DNA from: Bacteroidales bacterium Bact_22
GTDB taxonomy: Bacteria; Bacteroidota; Bacteroidia; Bacteroidales; F082
NCBI GenBank assembly: GCA_001603665.1
Contig: LUZN01000062.1
Span: 1 to 44,426, forward strand
DNA length: 44,426 nucleotides
Direction: 5' to 3'
Made by a program: the position numbers and the translations under genes. The notes under the pieces are model-generated. The model did not search any database. It was given only the letters and a program-made list of their open reading frames with translations, and was not told the origin of the DNA. Of the stretch, positions 29,287 through 37,849 are shown piece after piece (the stretch's first letter is position 1; each line of letters starts with the position of its first letter).

Positions 29287-30027
29287 ATGAATCAACAACT
29301 TGGGAAACTGTATCTCCTTCCTGCGCTGCTTGGGGCAACCTCGGCCGAACAGGTCATTCCTGCCGGCACACTCGAGGTGGTGCGAACGCTGCGTTTCTTC
29401 GTTGTCGAAAACGTCCGCACTGCTCGCCGCATGCTGAGCAAGATGCACATGCCTTGTCCTATCGATGAGCTGGAATTCGTCGAACTCGACAAGCACAACC
29501 CGCAGAACCCCGATTTGTTGACATATCTCGGCCCGGCCCTCAACGGACAGGACATCGGCTTGATGTCGGAGGCCGGCACACCATGCGTCGCCGATCCGGG
29601 CGCGCTCATAGTTGAGTTAGCTCACCAAGCAGGCATACGCGTGGTTCCGCTCATAGGCCCCAACGCCATGATTCTCGCATTGATGGCGTCAGGTTTCAAC
29701 GGACAGTCGTTCAGTTTTCATGGCTATCTGCCGATCAAAGGACCTGAGCGCGCCCTTAAAATAAAAGCGCTTGAGCGTCAATCACTTGCGAATGATGAGA
29801 CGGAGCTTTTCATCGAGACGCCTTTCCGTAACAATGCGATGATTGAAGACCTGGTGAAGAATTGTCACCAAAGCACAATGCTCTGCGTGGCGTCGAACAT
29901 CACCATGGAAGACGAGAAAATCGTCAGCAAACCCATTTCCGACTGGAAAAAAATAAAAGAATACGACTGGAATAAAAAACCGGCCGTATTCCTGATCTAT
30001 TGTCCGAAATTTCGGAAGAGATATTAA
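29287..30027 (+). CDS. RsmI-like tetrapyrrole-methylase-fold SAM-dependent methyltransferase
   Basis: 246-residue SAM-dependent methyltransferase of the tetrapyrrole methylase fold, nearest to the RsmI family that 2'-O-methylates 16S rRNA C1402. Family features are LYLLPALLG near the N-terminus, the LMSEAGTPCVADPGALIVE segment (about 92-111), VVPLIGPNAMILALMASG (about 119-136) and FHGYLPIKGPER near 144. The RsmI-type SDAGTP loop reads SEAGTP. It follows dnaA after six bases. Bacteroidetes carry more than one RsmI-like gene, so rRNA may not be the substrate and no symbol is given. Its stop overlaps the convergent small gene by a few bases. Confidence 0.85.
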   Translation: MNQQLGKLYLLPALLGATSAEQVIPAGTLEVVRTLRFFVVENVRTARRMLSKMHMPCPIDELEFVELDKHNPQNPDLLTYLGPALNGQDIGLMSEAGTPCVADPGALIVELAHQAGIRVVPLIGPNAMILALMASGFNGQSFSFHGYLPIKGPERALKIKALERQSLANDETELFIETPFRNNAMIEDLVKNCHQSTMLCVASNITMEDEKIVSKPISDWKKIKEYDWNKKPAVFLIYCPKFRKRY

Positions 30028-30344
30028 ATCAATTCCCTTAACATTTTAAAAATCGATTGTTCCACCGCTTGGAATCTCCCATCGGCGAAGAACACCTTTT
30101 TCATGCTGTCGAAATGATTCTGTCTGTCAAGTTCATCCTTGATATACAATGCCTTATGCTCTCGTATGGTGCCTAATCTCTCCATGTCGCTGTCAGCCTC
30201 GAAACCATTGTAAATCCTCACAAATGTCTGCGGATCGGTATGAGCGCCAATGGCTATCAACTCCTGCTTCGTGATGTCGAAATCGGCATCAGCGGCTATC
30301 AACAGGCAATAAATCTCAAATTCTTCTTTTGATAAGTTTTTCAT
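30024..30344 (-). CDS. Hypothetical protein, small acidic helical
   Basis: 106-residue cytoplasmic protein with no signal peptide and no membrane segment. The pattern MKNLSKEEFEIYCLLIAADA, DFDITKQELIAIG and ADGRFQAVEQSIFKMLREL resembles the repeated acidic helical motifs of TerB-like or tellurite-resistance-associated folds, but that is only a resemblance by eye. The coding start is preceded by a REP-like palindrome and a heptamer array that separate it from the peptide transporter gene upstream on the same strand. Convergent overlap with the RsmI-like gene is four bases. Confidence 0.7.
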   Translation of the reverse strand: MKNLSKEEFEIYCLLIAADADFDITKQELIAIGAHTDPQTFVRIYNGFEADSDMERLGTIREHKALYIKDELDRQNHFDSMKKVFFADGRFQAVEQSIFKMLRELI

Positions 30345-30356
30345 AATCTGAAAATT

Positions 30357-30382
30357 TAGGGACGTGGCGTACCACGTCCCTA
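30357..30382. repeat. REP-like GTAGGGACG palindrome
   Basis: TAGGGACGTGG (30357-30367), loop CGTA, and the exact reverse complement CCACGTCCCTA (30372-30382). It lies 13 bases upstream of the start of the small hypothetical gene. Its ends TAGGGACG/CGTCCCTA parallel TAGAGACG/CGTCTCTA of the palindrome at 26105-26135. Confidence 0.8.
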
Positions 30383-30410
30383 CAATAACTTATAACCAAT
30401 AACCTATAAC
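30383..30410. repeat. YWATAAC heptamer array downstream of the peptide transporter
   Basis: Four units: CAATAAC, TTATAAC, CAATAAC, CTATAAC. It directly abuts the REP-like palindrome on one side and ends four bases from the transporter stop codon on the other. Confidence 0.8.
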
Positions 30411-30414
30411 CAGG

Positions 30415-32115
30415 TTACGCAGTAACCCTTTCCAGCCATTTCACCATGCACAACATCACTGTCATCGAGACGAGGCAGATGGCGAGGAACACTCCCCAGC
30501 ATACCCAGATGTCCCAAGCATTGTACATGAGAGGTCCGACGAAGATGAACAGGTTGCCGATAGCTGTTGCACCAAGCCATAAGCCTTGGCAGAGACCTAA
30601 CGTATGACGTGGAGCCACCTTCGATACGAATGAGAGCCCGAGAGGGGAGATGAACAACTCAGCGACGGTCAGGAAGAAGTAAGTCACGATAAGCACCCAC
30701 GGTCCTAATTTCGAGAGACCTGCAGCTGCCATCTCTGTTGAGTTCATTTCACGGAACACATCGCCTGAAGGATAATGGCATGAGATTGACATTATCAGCA
30801 GGAAGAGGTAGGCGAGACCTGCTATGCCCATACCGTAGGCAATCTTGCGAGGTGTCGAAACGCCTTTGCCTTTTCTTACTAAAGCAGCAAAACCTAACAT
30901 TACCAGAGGTGTTAAGATGATGACAAACAACGGGTTAAGCGATTGCCAAATCTCCGGCGCGAAAAAGTCGGTGACGATGAAGTCACGGGCAAGCAACGTC
31001 AGCGACTGGCTGTTCTGGTGGAACGAGAGCCAGAAGAAGATGGCGATGCCGAGAACTGCAAACAAAGCGTAGAGACGCTGTTTGATTTCTTTTGCCATTG
31101 CCTGTTTCTCTTCCTGAGTGTATTCTACCACTTCGGCTTTCTCTTTCTTTGCCGGCTGCGGGAAAATCTTCTTTGTGCAGAGGAACACCACCAACGAAAT
31201 CATCATTGCGATGACCGATGCGATGAATGCGTAGTGCACACCTGTGTTGAACACATCGATATACTGTGAGCTGAACGACACGAGGTCGGTAGGAGCTGCA
31301 GCACCATCAACTAATGATTTTGCCATGTTCTCGGTGAACTTCTGAGTCTGTTCGCCGTTGGCAAGGAATTTGTGGCAGAGTGCCGGCATGTCGGCGTTGT
31401 AAACGAAGTTATGAGCCTTCAGCCACCAGTCGCGAAGCATAGGAGCCACGAACGGAGCAATCACGCCGCCGATGTTGATGAACACGTAGAAAATCTGGAA
31501 ACCGCTGTCGCGACGGTCTTTAGCCTCAGCCAATGCCTCGGGGCCTTTCTCGGCTGCCTCGGCTTCGAACTTATCGTAAAGCTTACCGACGAGAGCCTGC
31601 AGGTTGCCTTTGAACAAGCCGTTACCAAACGAGATGCAGAGCAATGCGAAGCAAGTGAAGATCAAGATGCCCCACCATGCGCCGCCATTGTCGAGGATGA
31701 TGCCGTTGGCGTCCTTGCTGAACAACGGAAGAGCCAGTCCGACATAACCTGCCGCCATGATGATCAAACCCCACTGGATGGTGCGCGGATAGTTTTGTGT
31801 GCGGTCAGCAATGATACCACCAACAAGACTCAAAACATAAATTCCGAAGTAAAACACCGAGTAGATGATACTTCCGGTTCTGTCCGGCAAACCGAATTTC
31901 GACACGAGGAACAACAGAAGGATGGCGTTCATGATGTAATATCCGAAACGCTCGCCCATGTTACTCAAAGCCGCTGCAATCAAGCCTTTCGGGTGATATT
32001 TCTTGGCTTGACGGAGATAGTAGACCAAAAATGGGATGACGACAATCAAAATGCCGATCAAAATCACCAATGTACGGTTGGTCTGCCATAAATTTGCAAT
32101 TGATAATAATGACAT
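30415..32115 (-). CDS. POT family (proton-dependent oligopeptide) transporter
   Basis: Inner-membrane di/tripeptide transporter of the POT/PTR2 branch of the major facilitator superfamily. 566 residues with about 14 hydrophobic segments, including an N-terminal helix (16-34) ahead of the motif helix. The family motif ExxERFxYY reads NMGERFGYY (52-60), so the first glutamate is Asn52. The central signature appears as GNGLFKGNLQALVGKLYD near residue 165, and late segments include VAELFISPLGLSFVSKVAPR. A long soluble insertion lies near 190-215. Expressed from its own minus-strand promoter opposite valS. Uptake of small peptides would fit with the secreted peptidases of the window, but this is only contextual. 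Confidence 0.93.
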   Translation of the reverse strand: MSLLSIANLWQTNRTLVILIGILIVVIPFLVYYLRQAKKYHPKGLIAAALSNMGERFGYYIMNAILLLFLVSKFGLPDRTGSIIYSVFYFGIYVLSLVGGIIADRTQNYPRTIQWGLIIMAAGYVGLALPLFSKDANGIILDNGGAWWGILIFTCFALLCISFGNGLFKGNLQALVGKLYDKFEAEAAEKGPEALAEAKDRRDSGFQIFYVFINIGGVIAPFVAPMLRDWWLKAHNFVYNADMPALCHKFLANGEQTQKFTENMAKSLVDGAAAPTDLVSFSSQYIDVFNTGVHYAFIASVIAMMISLVVFLCTKKIFPQPAKKEKAEVVEYTQEEKQAMAKEIKQRLYALFAVLGIAIFFWLSFHQNSQSLTLLARDFIVTDFFAPEIWQSLNPLFVIILTPLVMLGFAALVRKGKGVSTPRKIAYGMGIAGLAYLFLLIMSISCHYPSGDVFREMNSTEMAAAGLSKLGPWVLIVTYFFLTVAELFISPLGLSFVSKVAPRHTLGLCQGLWLGATAIGNLFIFVGPLMYNAWDIWVCWGVFLAICLVSMTVMLCMVKWLERVTA

Positions 32116-32172
32116 ACTCTAAAAATTTAATTATACATAGAATAATTTCTCGTTTTCATTTCAAAAATCGTA

Positions 32173-32204
32173 CAAAATTATAAAAAAAGTTTTAATTCTA
32201 ACAA
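32173..32204 (-). promoter_or_regulatory. Peptide transporter promoter (TTG, 21-base spacer, TAATTTTG on minus strand)
   Basis: CAAAATTA (32173-32180) is TAATTTTG on the minus strand, and CAA at 32202-32204 gives a TTG -33 with a 21-base spacer. The leader to the ATG at 32115 would be about 50 bases. Confidence 0.7.
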
Positions 32205-32214
32205 GAAAAAATCG

Positions 32215-32222
32215 TAATTTTG
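32215..32222 (+). promoter_or_regulatory. valS -7 promoter element (TAATTTTG)
   Basis: Exact TAnnTTTG match 73 bases before the valS ATG. No clean TTG lies at the expected -33 distance. The transcript would begin just before the heptamer array at 32233. Confidence 0.65.
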
Positions 32223-32232
32223 CAACTTAATA

Positions 32233-32295
32233 TTGAATTTTGTTTTTTAAATCTTCAATTTTAAATTTTAAATTTTGAATCTTTAAATTTCTATT
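32233..32295. repeat. TTnAATT heptamer array forming the valS leader
   Basis: Nine consecutive in-register units end exactly at the ATG: TTGAATT, TTGTTTT, TTAAATC, TTCAATT, TTAAATT, TTAAATT, TTGAATC, TTTAAAT, TTCTATT. It makes up nearly the whole 5' untranslated region. Confidence 0.88.
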
Positions 32296-34923
32296 ATGGA
32301 ATTATCGAGTAAATATAGCCCTCAATCGACCGAAGAGAAATGGTATGAGCACTGGATGAAAAAGAACTATTTTCATTCAACTCCTGATGAACGTGAACCT
32401 TACACTATTGTGATCCCGCCTCCGAATGTCACAGGCGTGCTTCACATGGGTCACATGTTGAACAACACTATTCAGGACGTGCTTGTACGCCGCGCCAGAA
32501 TGATGGGCAAGAACGCCTGCTGGGTGCCGGGTACCGACCATGCCTCTATTGCCACCGAAGCTAAAGTGGTGAATAAGCTGGCTCAACAAGGCATCAAGAA
32601 GACCGACATCGGACGCGAGAAATTCCTTGAGCACGCTTGGGATTGGACGCACGAGCACGGTGGAATAATCTTGAAACAGCTCCGCAAACTCGGCTGCTCC
32701 TGCGACTGGGAACGCACCTCGTTCACCATGGACGAAATTCGCTCGAAGAGCGTCATCCACGTGTTCTGCGACCTTTATAAAAAAGGCCTGATATACCGTG
32801 GCGTGCGTATGGTCAACTGGGACCCGAAGGCTCTCACCGCTTTGAGCGACGAGGAAGTCATTTATAAAGAGGAACATAGCAAACTTTATTACCTCAGATA
32901 TAGAATCGAAGGGGAGAAGGGCTACGCTGTCGTGGCTACCACACGTCCTGAGACCATCATGGGCGATACCGCGATGTGTATCAACCCTAAAGACCCGAAG
33001 AATCAGCATCTGAAAGGCAAGAAAGTAATCGTTCCGCTTGTAAACCGCGTGATTCCGGTCATCGAAGATGAATACGTCGATATCGAATTCGGTACAGGCT
33101 GTCTGAAGGTGACTCCAGCTCACGATGTCAACGACTACATGCTCGGTGAGAAACATAACTTGCAGAGTATCAATATCTTTAACGATGATGCTACTATCAG
33201 CGAGGCTGCAGGAATGTATGTCGGAATGGACCGTGAAGCCGTTCGTAAGCAGATAGTCATAGACCTCAAGGAAGCCGATTTGCTTGAGAAAGTTGAAGAC
33301 TATAATAATAAGGTGGGATATTCGGAGCGCACCAACGTCCCGATTGAGCCGAAGCTCTCGATGCAGTGGTTCCTCAAAATGGAACACCTTGCTCAGATCG
33401 CGCTGAAGCCTGTCGAGACTGGTGAAATCCAGTTCTATCCTGCGAAATACGTCAACCTTTATCGCCACTGGCTCGAGAACATCAAAGACTGGTGCATCAG
33501 CCGTCAGCTGTGGTGGGGACATCAGATCCCGGCTTATTATCTGCCTGAAGGCGGTTATGTGGTGGCTGAATCCGACGAAGAAGCACTTAAACTTGCAAAA
33601 GAGAAAACTGGCAATAACAACCTGACAATGAACGACTTGCGTCGTGATGGCGACTGCCTCGACACATGGTTCAGCTCATGGCTGTGGCCTCTCTCATTGT
33701 TCAACGGCATTTTAGATCCGAATAACAAAGAATTCAAATATTATTATCCGACTAACGACCTCATCACAGCGCCGGATATCATCTTCTTCTGGGTCGCCCG
33801 TATGATTATGGCAGGCGAGGAGTACCAAGGTAAAGTGCCGTTCGGCAACGTCTATTTCACAGGTATAGTGCGCGACAAACTCGGCCGTAAGATGTCGAAA
33901 TCATTAGGCAACTCTCCTGATCCGATTGAGCTCATCGAGAACTATGGTGCCGACGGCGTCCGTATGGGAATGCTGCTCTCGGCTCCGGCCGGAAACGATA
34001 TTTTGTTTGATGTGGCACTCTGCGAGCAGGGACGTAACTTCTGCAACAAGATTTGGAACGCTCTCCGTCTTGTCCGCGGCTGGAATGTCGACGAAAAAGC
34101 AGCTCAACCTGACACCGCCAAGATGGCAGTGAAGTGGTTCGATGCACGTTACAACCAGGTTCTCGCCGAGATGATGGACAACTTCGAGAAATATCGTCTC
34201 TCTGATGCCTTGATGGGCGTCTACAAACTCACCTGGGACGACTTCTGCTCATGGTACCTCGAGATGGTGAAAGCCCCGATGGGACAGGCTGTCGATGGCG
34301 TAACTTACAGAGCTACAGTTACATTCTTCGAAAATTTGATGAAGCTTCTGCATCCATTTATGCCGTTCATCACCGAAGAGATCTATCATAATCTCGATGA
34401 GCGCAAAGAAAGCGACGACATCATCATTGCTCAGCTCCCGAAGCAGAAAGCTATTGACAATCAGGTGCTTGCGCAGTTTGACTTCACAATGGATGTTATC
34501 AACAACATCCGTAAGATCCGCGCCGAGAAGAACATCTCGTTCAAGGAAGCATTGGATTTGGTGGCCATCGACAATGGCAGTGCCAACAAAGACTTTGATT
34601 GCATCATTGAGAAGTTAACTAACGTTAAGACAATAACTTACACTACCGAGAAACCAGCTGATGCATTCGGTTTCCTCGTTCGCTCGAAGGAGTATTTCAT
34701 CCCGGTCACCGACTCTGTCGATACTGAGGCCGAATTGAAGAAACTCGAAGAGGAACTGAAATATGCACAAGGTTTCTTGAAGTCTGTTGAAGCTAAGCTC
34801 TCAAACGAGAAATTCGTCAACGGAGCACCAGCCGCTGTCGTCGACAAGGAACGCAAGAAAAAAGCCGACGCTGAAGCGAAGATTGCAGTCCTTGAGCAAC
34901 AAATCAAAGGATTAAAAAAATAA
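32296..34923 (+). CDS. valS: Valyl-tRNA synthetase
   Basis: Class I aminoacyl-tRNA synthetase charging tRNA-Val, with editing of mischarged threonine. 875 residues, full length. The HIGH motif is HMGH (50-53) in [13 protein letters not shown]; the editing domain carries [14 protein letters not shown] near residue 215; WWGHQIPAY near 404; the KMSKS motif is at 532-536 followed by LGNSPDP; then an anticodon-binding domain and the C-terminal coiled coil (about 805-875, lysine-rich end [13 protein letters not shown]). The start abuts the heptamer leader. Monocistronic as far as the sequence shows, since a new promoter follows before the next gene. Confidence 0.97.
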   Translation: MELSSKYSPQSTEEKWYEHWMKKNYFHSTPDEREPYTIVIPPPNVTGVLHMGHMLNNTIQDVLVRRARMMGKNACWVPGTDHASIATEAKVVNKLAQQGIKKTDIGREKFLEHAWDWTHEHGGIILKQLRKLGCSCDWERTSFTMDEIRSKSVIHVFCDLYKKGLIYRGVRMVNWDPKALTALSDEEVIYKEEHSKLYYLRYRIEGEKGYAVVATTRPETIMGDTAMCINPKDPKNQHLKGKKVIVPLVNRVIPVIEDEYVDIEFGTGCLKVTPAHDVNDYMLGEKHNLQSINIFNDDATISEAAGMYVGMDREAVRKQIVIDLKEADLLEKVEDYNNKVGYSERTNVPIEPKLSMQWFLKMEHLAQIALKPVETGEIQFYPAKYVNLYRHWLENIKDWCISRQLWWGHQIPAYYLPEGGYVVAESDEEALKLAKEKTGNNNLTMNDLRRDGDCLDTWFSSWLWPLSLFNGILDPNNKEFKYYYPTNDLITAPDIIFFWVARMIMAGEEYQGKVPFGNVYFTGIVRDKLGRKMSKSLGNSPDPIELIENYGADGVRMGMLLSAPAGNDILFDVALCEQGRNFCNKIWNALRLVRGWNVDEKAAQPDTAKMAVKWFDARYNQVLAEMMDNFEKYRLSDALMGVYKLTWDDFCSWYLEMVKAPMGQAVDGVTYRATVTFFENLMKLLHPFMPFITEEIYHNLDERKESDDIIIAQLPKQKAIDNQVLAQFDFTMDVINNIRKIRAEKNISFKEALDLVAIDNGSANKDFDCIIEKLTNVKTITYTTEKPADAFGFLVRSKEYFIPVTDSVDTEAELKKLEEELKYAQGFLKSVEAKLSNEKFVNGAPAAVVDKERKKKADAEAKIAVLEQQIKGLKK

Positions 34924-34929
34924 TATTTT

Positions 34930-34963
34930 TTTGTTTAAGGTATTGATTTTCTTTGTAATTTCG
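34930..34963 (+). promoter_or_regulatory. Promoter of the surface-protein gene (TTTG, 22-base spacer, TAATTTCG)
   Basis: TTTG at 34930-34933 and TAATTTCG at 34956-34963 (one mismatch from TAnnTTTG). Transcription would begin near 34970, after an upstream in-frame ATG at 34931, so the ATG at 35003 must be the start. Confidence 0.6.
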
Positions 34964-35002
34964 CCGCCGCAAAAAAGATATTATTGGATTAACAAAAAAA
35001 TC

Positions 35003-37096
35003 ATGAAAAAAACAGTTCTAAAAGCGTTATTGCTTTCATTCATTATGGCGATGTGCTCTATCATGCCATTGCAAGCCCAGATTGACGGTTTCTTCCTTGG
35101 TGGAAACGACAGCGATTACGAAAACAGAGCCGCTCAAACAGGTACCATTACTAACTATGGCATTGGTCAAACAGAAGCTGCACCTCTCGGCAGTGGGTTG
35201 CTTATTATGGTAGCCGCTGGCGCAGGTTACGCTGTGGTTCGCCGCAAACGTTTCCGTAATGGTATTACAATGCTGTTGGCATTGGTTCTCCTTCTCGGCA
35301 TGACCCAGTGCAAAAAGAAAATCGAAACAGTTTCAAGCAGCAACGGTTTGTTTATTACTTTGGATGTTAGTGACGGTTCGAAAGTAGGTGTCACACCAGG
35401 TTTCGTCGATCCGAATACTGGACAAGAGTATGCTAAGGTTGAGTTTGAGAACGGTGACATTATTTATGTGGGACATAACAAACAGTATGTCGGACAGTTG
35501 ACATATTCAGATGGCGTATTTTCTGGTACGATTGATGACAGCAAACTTACTACTGCCGATTATTTCCATTTCTATTTCATGGGCAGCAAGACACCAAGAG
35601 AGCAAACAGCTTCAAGCATTACTGTCGATATTATCAACCAAACAGAAAAATATCCTGTCATTTCGTATGCCCGTTCAAGTCAGTTCTATCATAGCGATGG
35701 TGAGCAGATTTACACTGCCCGTCTCAGGAACTACTGCGCCATTATGAAATTCACGACTCCGGATATCGGTGCAAATAAAGCTGTAAAATTAAAAGGAGTG
35801 TCGAATCTTGTTGCTGTTAGTTTTGACCAGAATTTTGGAGATGATGCTCCTGTAAATCCTTATACTTATGGAACCGTGACAGATTCTGAAGGAGCAATTA
35901 TTATGCATACTGTATCTGGTACCGAAAGATGGGCTATACTTCTTCCAAATAGTCCAGTTACCGCTACTGCTACGGCAGCAGGTTATGGCGCTACGGCAGC
36001 ACAACCGACTCTTAACACTGTCACCATTCCAGAGATTGTAGAAAACGGCTATTATAGATATCACGATAATAATGTCGATGGTTATGCTATCAATTTGGCG
36101 GCAAACGGCATTATTGACGGAAAGATTTCTATATGGCCTGGTCAAGATGCTCAGGGACATCCAACTGGAGATCCAAAATATGCCTACTTCGCTTCAGGCA
36201 ATCTGCAATACAAAGCAAGCGAAACTGAATGGCGTTTTGCGGAGAATCAATGGGATATTGTCGGCGCTGATAATGCAAACATCTCTTCAACCTATGATGG
36301 ATGGATTGATTTGTTCGGTTGGGCTACAAGTGGTTGGGACCCAAACTTATCAACCTATTATCAACCTTATGATGTAGCAAATTATGATTATAAATATGGG
36401 CCTCACGCAGCTAATTATGGTATTGGGGTATATACAACACCATATTGGAATACTAAATATCAGCAGACTGAATCTATTATGCATATAGGTACGACCAACT
36501 GCGATTGGGGAAAGTATCTTTCATCTAACAATATGATTACTAATGGTGGAGGCAAGTTGTATCGTACGCTTTCTTTTTATGATGGTATGTATTTTTCGCT
36601 AAATAGACGTAACGATATAAGAGGTGAACTTAAAACTTTAATAGGATTTGGACTCGTACATGGAGTATTTGGTTATATAGTACTCCCTGATAATTGGGAT
36701 GGCACTATTGATCCTGATTTTAAGTATTACAACATTGATATGACAGTGTGGCCACCAGTCATTCCAGAAAGTATTGAGGTAAATGTATTTACTGATGCAA
36801 AGTGGGCGGTTATGGAAGCATACGGCGTGGGTTTTGCACCTGCAGCAGGTCGTCGTATTCTTGATCCAGAATCAGACACAGACCCAGATAAACAAACAGT
36901 TACTAAACTTGAAAATGTAGGCGATATTTGCTATTATTGGACAAGTACTGCTCCGGCAGAAACCTCTGGCGATTTGCCATATAGGGCACACGTCGGTAAG
37001 TTCGGAGATTCAAAAAATCCATTAGATATGGGTAGCGATTGTCGCTCATATGGTTGCTCTGTACGCCTTATTTATGTTCCGTCGGAGCAGAACTAG
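35003..37096 (+). CDS. Secreted surface protein with internal PLGSG tail-like segment and C-terminal FISUMP/FGE-like domain
   Basis: 697-residue exported protein of unrecognised function. The signal peptide is MKKTVLKALLLSFIMAMCSI (cleavage near LQAQ). An unusual stretch follows: PLGSG at 61-65, a hydrophobic helix (66-79) and a basic cluster RRKR (80-83), which resembles a C-terminal surface-sorting tail but is internal; then a second hydrophobic stretch (88-101) ending in TQCKKK with Cys103, which resembles a lipoprotein signal. The middle (110-390) is beta-rich. The C-terminal part (about 395-690), with YFASGNLQYKASETEWRFAE, WIDLFGWATSGWD, GFAPAAGRR, YYWTSTA and GCSVRLIYV, matches a large Bacteroidales group of FISUMP/formylglycine-enzyme-fold-like domains. 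The latter half has more A/T-rich, less biased codons than neighbouring housekeeping genes, which may indicate lateral origin. Confidence 0.8.
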   Translation: MKKTVLKALLLSFIMAMCSIMPLQAQIDGFFLGGNDSDYENRAAQTGTITNYGIGQTEAAPLGSGLLIMVAAGAGYAVVRRKRFRNGITMLLALVLLLGMTQCKKKIETVSSSNGLFITLDVSDGSKVGVTPGFVDPNTGQEYAKVEFENGDIIYVGHNKQYVGQLTYSDGVFSGTIDDSKLTTADYFHFYFMGSKTPREQTASSITVDIINQTEKYPVISYARSSQFYHSDGEQIYTARLRNYCAIMKFTTPDIGANKAVKLKGVSNLVAVSFDQNFGDDAPVNPYTYGTVTDSEGAIIMHTVSGTERWAILLPNSPVTATATAAGYGATAAQPTLNTVTIPEIVENGYYRYHDNNVDGYAINLAANGIIDGKISIWPGQDAQGHPTGDPKYAYFASGNLQYKASETEWRFAENQWDIVGADNANISSTYDGWIDLFGWATSGWDPNLSTYYQPYDVANYDYKYGPHAANYGIGVYTTPYWNTKYQQTESIMHIGTTNCDWGKYLSSNNMITNGGGKLYRTLSFYDGMYFSLNRRNDIRGELKTLIGFGLVHGVFGYIVLPDNWDGTIDPDFKYYNIDMTVWPPVIPESIEVNVFTDAKWAVMEAYGVGFAPAAGRRILDPESDTDPDKQTVTKLENVGDICYYWTSTAPAETSGDLPYRAHVGKFGDSKNPLDMGSDCRSYGCSVRLIYVPSEQN

Positions 37097-37140
37097 AACA
37101 ACAATTAGTTTTTCAGACGGTTACAGATTATACTGAATTT

Positions 37141-37174
37141 AAAATAGAGACAATGTCGACATTGTCTCTATTTT
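37141..37174. terminator. Perfect 34-bp palindrome, bidirectional terminator
   Basis: The 17-base arm AAAATAGAGACAATGTC (37141-37157) is followed immediately by its exact reverse complement (37158-37174), flanked by A on the left and T on the right. It lies between the convergent surface-protein and LUD genes, so it can end transcripts from both sides. Confidence 0.88.
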
Positions 37175-37175
37175 T

Positions 37176-37847
37176 TTATTCCTCTTCAACTAAGAACAAT
37201 GCAATTTGTTTAATGCCTTGAGCGCCGATAACCAATTGATTGTCAATTTCGGTGCTCTTGCTCGCACCACTGATTATCACGGTTTCCGAAGGCTTGCCGG
37301 AACCGTATTTTTCTTTTATTAGATGAATGGCATCCTTCATGCTTGCCACAATCTGGCTAGGGGAGGCGAACACCAACAAAACGTCGGCGTTGGAGTACGC
37401 CGCCCGCGACCCCGCACATTTGTCAGTCACCACAACACTTCCTGTATGTGCTATCAGGCACTCGCAGTCAGTGATGCTGACTGTTTTCTTGCGCTTGGTG
37501 GTATAGTCGCGGCTCAGCTTAATGCCTGAATCCTTGAAGATTACCTCCATCTTCTTGCTGGTGGAGCATAATGGTTCCCATTGATTCTCAACGACATACT
37601 GTTTCATCGCGTCGAGGAAGTTCTCCTTGCTCTCGAAGTAGACGAAGATGCCGCCGTTTTCTTTGAAACGCTCGACAAAAGTGAAGTCGGCACCGTCTTC
37701 TTCCTTGAACGGAGTCCAGGTGTCGACCTGCATGTTCACGTCTTTGAAGAGGTTCTCGTCCTTGGTCATCACGGCCTCACGCACTTTTGCGAGGATCTGC
37801 TCCTTGTTGGTGCGTTCGCTTAAGTTGCCGAACGAGAAAATCTTCAT
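37176..37847 (-). CDS. LUD domain protein (LutC/YkgG-like)
   Basis: 223-residue cytoplasmic protein of the LUD (lactate utilisation) domain family. The family motifs CLIAHTGSVVVTD (about 131-143) and ISGASKSTEIDNQLVIGAQG (about 192-211) are clear. LutC works with LutA and LutB to oxidise lactate, but neither is present here; instead the gene lies one to two bases downstream of ftsH on the same strand, so a stand-alone role is more likely. The N-terminus contains a signature typical of the single-domain Bacteroidetes members. Substrate unknown. Confidence 0.85.
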   Translation of the reverse strand: MKIFSFGNLSERTNKEQILAKVREAVMTKDENLFKDVNMQVDTWTPFKEEDGADFTFVERFKENGGIFVYFESKENFLDAMKQYVVENQWEPLCSTSKKMEVIFKDSGIKLSRDYTTKRKKTVSITDCECLIAHTGSVVVTDKCAGSRAAYSNADVLLVFASPSQIVASMKDAIHLIKEKYGSGKPSETVIISGASKSTEIDNQLVIGAQGIKQIALFLVEEE

Positions 37848-37849
37848 GA

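Noticed and set aside
32377-33522. Long open frame antisense to valS (381 codons)
   Set aside because: Fully inside a conserved gene on the opposite strand, with no promoter or recognisable protein; explained by codon bias.
34931-35002. Upstream ATG extending the surface protein by 24 residues
   Set aside because: It lies within the predicted promoter and would destroy the N-terminal position of the signal peptide.
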